A stretch of 23,810 bases of DNA from AWTP1-13 sp035258605 (lineage in GTDB: Bacteria > Pseudomonadota > Alphaproteobacteria > Rhizobiales > Hyphomicrobiaceae). Position 1 is the stretch's first letter; every line of letters begins with the position of its first letter. Of the stretch, positions 16,326 to 23,009 are shown in pieces. Made by a program: the position numbers and the translations under genes. The stretch is taken from positions 1 to 23,810 of the forward strand of contig DATFXD010000311.1 of assembly GCA_035258605.1 (NCBI GenBank), written 5' to 3'. Under the pieces are notes generated by a model, which searched no databases, was not told where the DNA came from, and saw nothing but the letters and a program-made list of their open reading frames with translations.

Positions 16326-17842
16326 CCCCGCAATCGCCTCCGGCATCCCCCTGCGCGTTTGTCATTTTCGGCGCCGCCGGTGACCTGACGCAGCGCCTGT
16401 TGCTGCCGGCCCTTTACAATTTGCGCCGCGCCGGCCTGTTGCCGGCAAACTTCGCCGTCATCGGCGTCGCACGCGCAGCCAAGGACGATGCCGCCTTCCG
16501 CGCGGAGTTTGCCGATAGCCTGCGCCGCTTTGCCCACAATGTATCGGCCGAAGACGCGAACTGGCTATCGCAACGCATGTTCTACCTTGCGGGCGATTTC
16601 GATGCCCCGGCGACCTACGCAAAACTGGCCCAGCTGTTGGCTAACACCGACCGGACGCAGCAGACCGGCGGCAACTATCTCTACTACTTGGCGACCCCGC
16701 CCCAGGCGTTCGCCATCATCCCCAAGCGATTGGCGGCGGTGGGGCTACTGACGGAAGCGGAGAGGCAATGGCGGCGCGTCATCATTGAAAAGCCCTTCGG
16801 CACCGACCTCATTTCCGCGCAGGCGCTCAACCGTAGTCTGCTCGAGGTGCTTGCCGAGAACCAGATCTATCGCATCGACCACTATCTCGGTAAGGAGACC
16901 GTGCAAAACATCATGGTGCTGCGCTTCGCCAACGGCATGTTCGAGCCGCTGTGGTCGCGCAACCATATCGATCACGTGCAAATCACCGTCGCGGAGACGG
17001 TGGGGGTCGAACAGCGCGGCAAGTTTTACGACGCCACTGGCGCCCTGCGCGACATGGTACCCAATCACCTGTTTCAGCTCCTCACCCTGATCGCCATGGA
17101 GCCGCCAACCTGTTTTGATGCCGAAGCGGTTCGTACCGAGAAGGCCAAGGTCCTCGAAGCCGCGCACAGCTTCGGGCCCGAGGACGCTCAACGCAATGTC
17201 GTCAGGGCACAATATGGTCCCGGCCGGGTCGGCGGCGCGTCCGTCACTGCCTATCGCGACGCAGCCAACGTGCCGCCGCATTCAACCACGGAGACCTATG
17301 TCGCGCTGCGACTGATGATCGACAACTGGCGCTGGGCCGGAGTGCCCTTCTATTTGCGCACGGGCAAAGCCCTTGCCGCTCGCCGCACCGAGGTCGTAAT
17401 CCAGTTCAAGCAGGCACCGTTCGCGCTATTTCGCGACACGCCGGTGGAGCGCCTGACGCCCAACGACATGCGCATTCTCATTCAGCCGGAAGAGGGTGTC
17501 ACCTTGCGCTTCAGCGCCAAAATACCGGGGCCCATGGTGCGCATGGAGGGCGTCGCCATGAAGTTCAATTACCAGGAGCATTTTCATGCCGCGCCGAACA
17601 CCGGCTACGAGACACTGATCTACGACTGTATGCAGGGTGATCCAACCCTATTCCAGCGCGCCGACAACATCGAAGCCGGCTGGCGCGTCGTGCAGCCGAT
17701 CCTCGATGCCTGGGCCGAGGATCGCGCTTTGAGCATGCCGATTTACCCAGCCGGAAGCTCGGGGCCGCCGGAAGCCGACGCCCTGCTCGCCCGCGAACAT
17801 CGGCATTGGCGGCGCATCCAGCGCGACGACGGCTCACCATGA
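16322..17842 (+). CDS. zwf: glucose-6-phosphate 1-dehydrogenase, 506 aa
   Basis: Oxidises glucose 6-phosphate to 6-phosphoglucono-lactone with NAD(P)+, the first step of the oxidative pentose phosphate and Entner-Doudoroff routes. The dinucleotide site is FGAAGDLTQRLLLPALYNL (G17, G20, D21). Also present are EKPFG (156-160), the substrate signature RIDHYLGKE (184-192, D186, H187, K191), MVPNHLFQLLTLIAMEPP and FYLRTGKAL. Length is normal and nothing is missing. The ATG overlaps the stop of the gnd remnant (ATGA) with no strong ribosome site of its own, so translation was probably coupled to gnd. Its own TGA overlaps the ATG of the pgl remnant. It is intact although the genes for the next two pathway steps here are dead. 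Confidence 0.96.
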   Translation: MTPQSPPASPCAFVIFGAAGDLTQRLLLPALYNLRRAGLLPANFAVIGVARAAKDDAAFRAEFADSLRRFAHNVSAEDANWLSQRMFYLAGDFDAPATYAKLAQLLANTDRTQQTGGNYLYYLATPPQAFAIIPKRLAAVGLLTEAERQWRRVIIEKPFGTDLISAQALNRSLLEVLAENQIYRIDHYLGKETVQNIMVLRFANGMFEPLWSRNHIDHVQITVAETVGVEQRGKFYDATGALRDMVPNHLFQLLTLIAMEPPTCFDAEAVRTEKAKVLEAAHSFGPEDAQRNVVRAQYGPGRVGGASVTAYRDAANVPPHSTTETYVALRLMIDNWRWAGVPFYLRTGKALAARRTEVVIQFKQAPFALFRDTPVERLTPNDMRILIQPEEGVTLRFSAKIPGPMVRMEGVAMKFNYQEHFHAAPNTGYETLIYDCMQGDPTLFQRADNIEAGWRVVQPILDAWAEDRALSMPIYPAGSSGPPEADALLAREHRHWRRIQRDDGSP

Positions 17843-18276
17843 CGGTCGCCTGCCCACTCCATGCCATCATCGCGGGCCTCGACCAAACCCTGGTCGCGAC
17901 CAAGCGGCCGCCGCAAGACGTGTTGCGGCGGGTGTACCAACGATGCACCGCTATTTGCGACCACCGGCGTTTTGATCCGACGTTGCTCGGCCTCGCCGAG
18001 GATAGCCTCAGCGCTGCGCGATTTCCGAAAGAACCGTCCTGCGCTGGGCTGGCAGGATGGGTGCTGGTCATCAAAAGGCCGCAACCTGAGCCACGCATAA
18101 TCATGACCTCCCCGGTGCTGGCGTACAGCCGCGATGTCGCCTTTGTGGCGAGCGGATCGAACCAACAGGGGGTCGTTGCGCGCCCGGGCCAAAGACAGCT
18201 GGCCTGGCGCCGCCCGCGTGCAACCAATGGGCCAACGGCATGTGATCGTTCAGGTGCAACCCCAGCGCAGGTATGA
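17839..18276 (+). pseudogene. pgl: degenerate 6-phosphogluconolactonase gene
   Basis: The ATG at 17839 overlaps the zwf stop (ATGA). The C-terminal half is recognisable as SugarP-isomerase-type lactonase. FDPTLLGLAEDSLSAARFPK corresponds to the FDLxLLGLGxDGHTASLFPG active-site block. QPEPRIIMTSPVLAYSRDVAF corresponds to the PxPRITLTxPxLxxxRxVxF block, here abbreviated in the match but with the same spacing. The catalytic GHT is replaced by SLS. Near 18176 the match moves one base into the frame shared with the downstream kinase (RARAKDSWPGAARVQP). The N-terminal half (sugar-phosphate loop and DER motif) is essentially absent: about 145 codons against the usual 230-250. The zwf-pgl-glk position supports the identity. 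It cannot be active. Confidence 0.75.
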
Positions 18277-18280
18277 TGCC

Positions 18281-19099
18281 ATGGCTGCTCATCAACTAAA
18301 CGTTCGCCATCCTGAGGTCGGTCCCGATCCGGCGCCCGCGCAACAAACCAGGCCACGCCGCTCGCTGGTGCGGTCGGGGCCGAGTACCCTTGCCATCGAC
18401 ATCGGTGGCACGCATCTGAAGGCGGTGGTGCTCGGTCCTGATGGAAGCATGCTCGTTGACGAAGTCGTTGTTGCAACACCGCATCCATGTCCACCCAGGG
18501 TGCTGCTGAAGGCAACCGACCGTATGATCCAGGCGCTGCCTGGGTTCGATCGGGTTTCGGTTGGGTTTCCCGGTGTCGTTCGGGCCGGGACCATCATCAC
18601 CGCTCCGCATCTCGGCACTCGCTCCTGGCATCGGTTCCCGCTCGCGGACACCTTGGCGGCGCGACTCGACCGGCCCGTTCGTGTTCTCAACGATGCCGAC
18701 GTTCAAGGCTTTGGACTGATCACCGGCCAGGGCCTTGAAATGGTCCTCACGCTCGGGACCGGGGCCGGCACGGCGCTCTTCAGGGACGGCGAATTGATGC
18801 CGCACCTCGAGTTGGCGCATCATCCCATACACAACGACCTCACCTACGACGAGTACATTGGCGCCGATGCACTCAATCGCAAGGGGGTCAAGAAATGGCG
18901 CCGCCGGGTACACAGGACCATCGCCATCCTGCGTTCGCTGGTGAACTACGACATCCTCCACATCGGCGGCGGCAACGCCGGCAAAATCATCGACCCTCCG
19001 CAAGACGTACGCATTGGTCGCAACCAAGCCGGGCTCACCGGTGGTATCCGATTGTGGCAGAGCGATCCTCAACATTGGCCGCATCGGCGCCGCCATTGA
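18281..19099 (+). CDS. ROK-family glucokinase (polyphosphate-glucokinase-like), 272 aa
   Basis: ASKHA-fold sugar kinase, most likely phosphorylating glucose to glucose 6-phosphate to feed zwf. The phosphate-1 motif is AIDIGGTHLKAVV (D40), the catalytic aspartate is D138 in VLNDADVQG, and the adenosine/phosphate-2 motif is LTLGTGAGTALF. The HLELAHHPI segment and the overall size match polyphosphate/ATP glucokinase-like proteins beside pentose-phosphate genes. Phosphoryl-donor choice cannot be read. Family members end at GGIRLW; here about 13 residues (QSDPQHWPHRRRH) follow, suggesting loss of the old stop. The start is uncertain: ATG 18281 leaves a 35-residue unmatched, Pro/Arg-rich leader, and the frame is open back into pgl, so an old pgl stop may have been lost. 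Last recognisable gene of the operon. Confidence 0.88.
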   Translation: MAAHQLNVRHPEVGPDPAPAQQTRPRRSLVRSGPSTLAIDIGGTHLKAVVLGPDGSMLVDEVVVATPHPCPPRVLLKATDRMIQALPGFDRVSVGFPGVVRAGTIITAPHLGTRSWHRFPLADTLAARLDRPVRVLNDADVQGFGLITGQGLEMVLTLGTGAGTALFRDGELMPHLELAHHPIHNDLTYDEYIGADALNRKGVKKWRRRVHRTIAILRSLVNYDILHIGGGNAGKIIDPPQDVRIGRNQAGLTGGIRLWQSDPQHWPHRRRH

Positions 19100-19263
19100 C
19101 GAGGTTGCTCGTCGCCTTTCCCATCTACGCGACCTCTCGGTCCTGGAACGATTGCCGTATCGCGATCTAACCTATGGTGCGTGGGGAGACCTGCCAACGT
19201 CCGGTCGCGGCTGGTGCACGCAAGATCTGCGGCGCAGCCCGCGGGGTCGCTGCGGACAGTTGC

Positions 19264-19292
19264 CGCTCGATCATCGTCCGGTCGCTTTTTTT
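19264..19292 (+). terminator. possible weak terminator between convergent glk and araC-type genes
   Basis: A seven-T run (19286-19292) follows a region in which GTCCG (about 19276-19280) can pair with CGGAC about 18 bases upstream. The stem is short, so this is a weak candidate for ending the pentose-phosphate transcript. Confidence 0.22.
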
Positions 19293-20282
19293 CTAACGTC
19301 TGCGGCCGCGCACGGTTGCCGACGGGCTCTCGCCGAAACGGCTCTTGTACTCGCTCGCGAACCGGCCCAGATGCGAGAACCCGCATCGCGTCGCGATATC
19401 GCCTACCCCTTCATCACCACACGCGGCCTTGAGGGCGTCGCGGACCAGCTCGAAGCGGACATCACGCAAGTACCGCATCGGCGACGTCTGGCGGAAGTCG
19501 CGGAAGTACTGAAACAGCGTGCGCCCGGCGATTCCCGTCGCTGCAACGATGTCGGCAACCGTTATCGGCGCGGTGAGATTGGCGTGCATGTAGTCGAGCG
19601 CCCGCCGCAGGTCGCGCGGCGTCAGGGTGTGCTCCCGCCGCACCAGCGCGGCGCTGTAGCTGTTCGGGTGCGAAAACAACAAGGTACACATCACGAACTG
19701 CTCAAACATGCGAACGGTAGGCGCATTCCATCGCATCGAGCCGGTACGTTGCACGTCGCTTACCGCGAGCCCGAGCTGCTGGGCGAGACTGCGGCCATAG
19801 CCGGCGCTCAGATCCATCATCGGTGCAAACTCGAGCGGTCGCGCCGGCGCTTCGCCCAACAGCACCGCCAGCTGCCGCTTGAGCGCGGACGCGGTGAGCG
19901 AGACGTTGAGCCGGGCGCCGGTGCCCGTCGTCCGGATCAGAAATTCCCGCATGGGGGAGGAGACGACCGCGCCAGCCGGGCCGCAGGCGAGGCGCTGGCC
20001 GGCAATGCCGAACTCGATGTGTTCCCGGATCGGAAGCTGCAACCAGTAGTCGTCGCGCGCCGGATTGGTGCGGATCTCGGCCGGAGATCCATACTGGATG
20101 TAGCCGAGGTAGACGTTGGGCAAGTACACGCCGTTGATGCGTAGGTCGAGCCGCTTGACCCCGCGGCGCGAAAGATCGAACCGGAATTCCTTGCTGCTTA
20201 AGAACGCCCGCGCCTCGCCGGGATCCTGGCTGGCGAAGATGCGCTGTCTCTCCAGTAGGGGAAGAGGGCGGAAGCTGGCCAT
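19293..20282 (-). CDS. AraC-family transcriptional regulator, 329 aa
   Basis: The C-terminal 110 residues form the two-helix-turn-helix AraC DNA-binding domain: PITVADIVAATGIAGRTLFQ (first HTH), FRQTSPMRYLRDVR, then VGDIATRCGFSHLGRF and EYKSRFGESP (second HTH with the family signature). The N-terminal 200 residues match the AraC-binding-like/cupin_6 sensory domain (DYWLQLPIREHIEF, GAVVSSP), which probably binds a small ligand. The ATG at 20282 has GGGAGG four bases upstream, better than the GTG at 20303. It diverges from a peroxiredoxin gene across a 256-base spacer, an arrangement that suggests local control of that gene or of itself. The inducer is unknown. Confidence 0.92.
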   Translation of the reverse strand: MASFRPLPLLERQRIFASQDPGEARAFLSSKEFRFDLSRRGVKRLDLRINGVYLPNVYLGYIQYGSPAEIRTNPARDDYWLQLPIREHIEFGIAGQRLACGPAGAVVSSPMREFLIRTTGTGARLNVSLTASALKRQLAVLLGEAPARPLEFAPMMDLSAGYGRSLAQQLGLAVSDVQRTGSMRWNAPTVRMFEQFVMCTLLFSHPNSYSAALVRREHTLTPRDLRRALDYMHANLTAPITVADIVAATGIAGRTLFQYFRDFRQTSPMRYLRDVRFELVRDALKAACGDEGVGDIATRCGFSHLGRFASEYKSRFGESPSATVRGRRR

Positions 20283-20538
20283 CTGACCTCCCGCAAGCAC
20301 CATACGTGTTCGGAATAACAGCTCCCGTTGCCGGCGGCGAGTGAACTTTTATGCAGTTTTTGGACAATGCCGACGCGGACCGCCTGCTAGCTTGTTCCTA
20401 GCCGGGTGATTGGGTGCTGACGGCGACCGCGTGCGCCGATCCGATCGTCCCTGCCACCCACAGCACACCCGCGCATCGGCTGCCGATGTCGCAGCGCGAG
20501 CGCGCACCGCCGGTGCGTTTTGACAGGAGACTGCCGAG
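20283..20538. promoter_or_regulatory. divergent promoter region, AraC regulator / peroxiredoxin
   Basis: The 256-base spacer between divergent genes must contain both promoters and, by the usual AraC layout, regulator sites. The part near the regulator is locally A+T-rich (ACTTTTATGCAGTTTTTGG, 20344-20362), consistent with a promoter core. No paired operator half-sites could be assigned by eye. The peroxiredoxin ribosome site is AGGAGA near 20524. Confidence 0.45.
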
Positions 20539-21198
20539 ATGGCTCTGTACATTGGCGACACCGCGCCCGATTTCGACGCTGAGACGACCGAAGGCCGCAT
20601 CCGCTTCCACGACTGGATCGGTAGCCACTGGGCCGTACTGTTCTCGCATCCGAAAGACTTTACGCCGGTATGCACCACCGAACTCGGCTATATGGCCCGC
20701 ATCAAGCCCGAGTTCGACCGACGCAACGTCAAGATTATTGGGCTCTCCGTCGATGCGCTGGCCGATCACGCGCGCTGGGCGGGCGATATCGCGGAAACAC
20801 AAGGCTATGCGCCCAACTATCCGATGATTGCCGACGAGGATTTCGAGGTTTCGAAACTCTACGGGATGCTTCCGGCGATCACGGCAGGCACTGCTGCCCA
20901 ACGCACACCGGCAGACAATCAGACCGTACGCAATGTATTCGTTATCGGACCCGATAAGAAGATCAAGCTGATCCTGATTTATCCAATGACCACCGGTCGG
21001 AACTTCGACGAAGTCGTACGCGTGATCGACTCGCTGCAGTTGACCGCGAAGCATAAAGTAGCAACCCCCGTGAACTGGAAACCGGGCGAAGACGTCATCA
21101 TCGCCGGCTCGGTACCGGACGAGGAAGCCAGCAAGGTTTACCCGCAAGGCTGGACGGCGCCGAAGCCCTACATCCGCATCGTGCCGCAGCCGAAGTGA
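20539..21198 (+). CDS. 1-Cys peroxiredoxin (Prx6-type), 219 aa
   Basis: Thiol peroxidase reducing hydrogen peroxide and alkyl hydroperoxides. The AhpC/TSA fold begins IGDTAPDFDAET. The active site is DFTPVCTTELG with peroxidatic C45 and its partner T42 in the PxxxT/SxxC context. R131 in NQTVRNVFVIG completes the catalytic set. There is no second cysteine anywhere, so the resolving thiol must come from elsewhere. The long C-terminal domain (about 170-219, PVNWKPGEDVII and YPQGW) is typical of the Prx6 group, whose usual length is 215-225. AGGAGA precedes the ATG. It is cytosolic, divergent from an AraC-type regulator that may control it, and followed directly by a hairpin. Confidence 0.95.
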   Translation: MALYIGDTAPDFDAETTEGRIRFHDWIGSHWAVLFSHPKDFTPVCTTELGYMARIKPEFDRRNVKIIGLSVDALADHARWAGDIAETQGYAPNYPMIADEDFEVSKLYGMLPAITAGTAAQRTPADNQTVRNVFVIGPDKKIKLILIYPMTTGRNFDEVVRVIDSLQLTAKHKVATPVNWKPGEDVIIAGSVPDEEASKVYPQGWTAPKPYIRIVPQPK

Positions 21199-21219
21199 CA
21201 CCGACGTCCCGACGGTGTC
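21197..21219 (+). terminator. hairpin immediately after the peroxiredoxin stop
   Basis: GACACCG (21197-21203) and CGGTGTC (21213-21219) form a perfect seven-base stem around a nine-base loop, in which CG/CG can add two more pairs. It begins inside the stop codon. No strong T run follows, so it may be a weak terminator or a 3'-end stabilising hairpin. It lies between convergent genes and could serve either strand. Confidence 0.45.
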
Positions 21220-21314
21220 GCGCCGCTTGTTGACAATGTGACATCTCCGTCAAGCCCGCGCCCGAGGCAAACGGCATCGCCGGCCGCGGCTGGTGACGCT
21301 GTCTTGCGGCCAGC

Positions 21315-21971
21315 TCAGGCGGCCAGGCAGCGATGCAGGGTTGGGGGCCAGTTGGCCGTCAGATAGCGATAAACCCAATTACCGCGCGCCTTCAAGCGAC
21401 GGTAGCTGGATTTGAGGTCGAGGACCAAGGTGATGCGCCGACTTTTGCAATTGAGCTCACCATGCTTGTGGGTGGCTACCGGCACGAAGCCGATCACGCG
21501 TGTGTGGAAGCCCAGGGGACTGTGCGCGTCGTCCTCGAATACGTCGGTGATGATATGCGTGTAGCCGCGACTCAAGATTTCCTGCATTGCCGCGCGCATC
21601 AATGTCACGGCTAACAGAAGATTGCCTCGGTGCGGCGCCAGCACGGCGAACCGGCCGACCTCGGCAATGCGATTTTGCTGCAAAAAGCTCTCAATATCGA
21701 TGCGCGCATCAAGCAGGTTGAGGTCGTACTTGGCGTACTGCAGAAGCGGGGGATCATAGAAGGTGCGCAGTACCCCGACCGGTTCACCATCCAATGCGAC
21801 CGTATACCAGGAGATGTCGGACCGTTCGAGATGCGCGGCGGGAAATTGCGAGGCTGGCTCCGTGATCCAGCCCTTCTCTTTCTCGTAGATGGCGGACAGC
21901 AACAGCAAGGTGGCGGCGCGCCCGGTTTCATCAGCGATGCGGCTCGTCTCAATTGGCGCTCTATTCATCAT
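21315..21971 (-). CDS. GNAT-family N-acyltransferase, FeeM/N-acyl amino acid synthase-like, 218 aa
   Basis: It has an acetyltransferase-type fold related to LuxI/FeeM N-acyl amino acid synthases, which join an acyl chain from acyl-ACP or acyl-CoA to an amine. Recognisable parts are AEVGRFAVLAPHRGN (103-117, strand 4 and the acyl-donor loop), LLAVTLMRAAMQEILSRGYTH (the following helix, listed here as its span only) and HTRVIGFVPVATH at the substrate end. The ATG overlaps the end of the upstream PlsC-like gene by 11 bases, and AAAGG precedes it, so the two are translationally coupled. Pairing an N-acyltransferase with an O-acyltransferase recalls OlsB/OlsA ornithine-lipid synthesis, though this protein is shorter than OlsB. 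The product is inferred only. It converges on the peroxiredoxin gene. Confidence 0.75.
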   Translation of the reverse strand: MMNRAPIETSRIADETGRAATLLLLSAIYEKEKGWITEPASQFPAAHLERSDISWYTVALDGEPVGVLRTFYDPPLLQYAKYDLNLLDARIDIESFLQQNRIAEVGRFAVLAPHRGNLLLAVTLMRAAMQEILSRGYTHIITDVFEDDAHSPLGFHTRVIGFVPVATHKHGELNCKSRRITLVLDLKSSYRRLKARGNWVYRYLTANWPPTLHRCLAA

Positions 21972-22803
21972 GGTGGTCGCCTTTCCTGCTGCCGGTCCAT
22001 GTCTTGTTTGAAAGTCGGCCGATCTCGCTCATGATTCGGCCGTGCCAATCGCTGACCGCAGACACGGCGGCTGGCTGCCGGGCCGGTGCGCGCGGAACCA
22101 GCGGCGCGCCGATGCGCAGGTCCATGGCACCGGTACCGCCGCCGGCTCGCCCCGCACCAGCTGCAAAGCGAATGCCCACGGGCACCACCGGCGCACCGGT
22201 CTCAAGCGACAACCGGGCCGCGCCACGGCGGCCACGCAGCAGCCGGGTCGGATCTCTGTTGACCTCACCTTCGGGGAAGATCCCCACCGAGCGGCCAGCG
22301 GCCAAGTGCGCTCTCGCTCGCTCCAAGGTTGGCAGTGAGTGCTCGTAGAGCGGCTTCAGTAGATTGAGAAAATTGGGTTTGGCCGGCTTGCGCGTGACCG
22401 TAACCACCTGAGCACGGGCGTAGAGCAGACCGACCCCAGGCAGCAGCCGGAAGTTCCAGTCGGCAAGGAAGTGCACGATGCTGCCGCCCCTGTACAGGAA
22501 CAGCAATGCCGGTACCAGCAGCGACTCGCGCAACGTGCTGTGGTTCGCCACCAGGATGAAAGGATCTTGTGCCGGGCGAATGTGCTGCAGCCCATCGATC
22601 GCCAGCAGCTGGCGATTGGCGATCAGCGCCAGCGCGCGGACCAGCAGGCGATCGCCATGACCGAGCTGAGGCAGGGCGCAGCTCACGATCTCCATGGCCG
22701 TCGGCGTGCGCCCGCTGAGCGGGGCCGGGCCGGTGCCTCGTTCAATACGTTGCGTAGAGTCGGGTGCTCGCATGGTGCGGGGCTCTGCAACGTGTTGCGA
22801 CAC
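21961..22803 (-). CDS. PlsC-family 1-acylglycerol-3-phosphate-type O-acyltransferase, 280 aa
   Basis: Lysophosphatidic-acid-acyltransferase-fold enzyme, transferring a fatty acyl group to a hydroxyl at the membrane face. The catalytic block is ILVANHSTLRESLL (N87, H88), with Glu at 93 where the family HX4D motif has Asp. The glycerophosphate-binding block is VGIFPEGEVNRD (173-184) and the distal motif is GAPVVPVGI. Hydrophobic stretches at 95-105 and 118-135 suit membrane association. The start is unclear: GTG 22803, ATG 22773 and ATG 22695 all lack a good ribosome site, and the first 36 residues are polar and unmatched. It is first in a two-gene operon with the overlapping GNAT gene and diverges from the MprF-like gene, suggesting a lipid-modifying role. 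Confidence 0.85.
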   Translation of the reverse strand: MSQHVAEPRTMRAPDSTQRIERGTGPAPLSGRTPTAMEIVSCALPQLGHGDRLLVRALALIANRQLLAIDGLQHIRPAQDPFILVANHSTLRESLLVPALLFLYRGGSIVHFLADWNFRLLPGVGLLYARAQVVTVTRKPAKPNFLNLLKPLYEHSLPTLERARAHLAAGRSVGIFPEGEVNRDPTRLLRGRRGAARLSLETGAPVVPVGIRFAAGAGRAGGGTGAMDLRIGAPLVPRAPARQPAAVSAVSDWHGRIMSEIGRLSNKTWTGSRKGDHHDE

Positions 22804-23009
22804 ACGCGCGACTCATCAGTCGCTGGCGACTATCGCTCAGCCGCACTGCAGCATGATGAAGCTCTGGCGACACTACGATGGCAGCAACCAGGGCTTGCCC
22901 ACGCCTACCGCGCCCGGCCGGCGCACCAAGCTGCAATATCGGCGTCGCCTCGGCCTCATATCCTCCGGCACGAATCAGCTGCGGCGCCCTGGCGAAAGTT
23001 CACGCACCG
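22804..23009. promoter_or_regulatory. divergent intergenic region, acyltransferase operon / MprF-like gene
   Basis: About 200 bases separate the start of the PlsC-like gene from the MprF-like gene and should hold both promoters. I could not assign promoter boxes, and ribosome sites on both sides are weak, so both start codons are uncertain. Confidence 0.35.

Noticed and set aside
17565..18515. 316-codon minus-strand open frame spanning zwf, the pgl remnant and glk
   Set aside because: Low-complexity Arg/Pro/Ala-rich product; the sense strand carries recognisable lactonase and kinase sequence.
19014..20144. 376-codon plus-strand open frame
   Set aside because: Most is antisense to the AraC-type regulator. 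Only its first part beyond the kinase is kept as a low-confidence observation.
20520..20525. TTGACA resembling a -35 box before the peroxiredoxin
   Set aside because: Only 14 bases before the ATG and overlapping the ribosome site, so it cannot drive this gene as a normal promoter.
20398..21201. 267-codon minus-strand open frame
   Set aside because: Exactly antisense to the peroxiredoxin, which has a clear active site.
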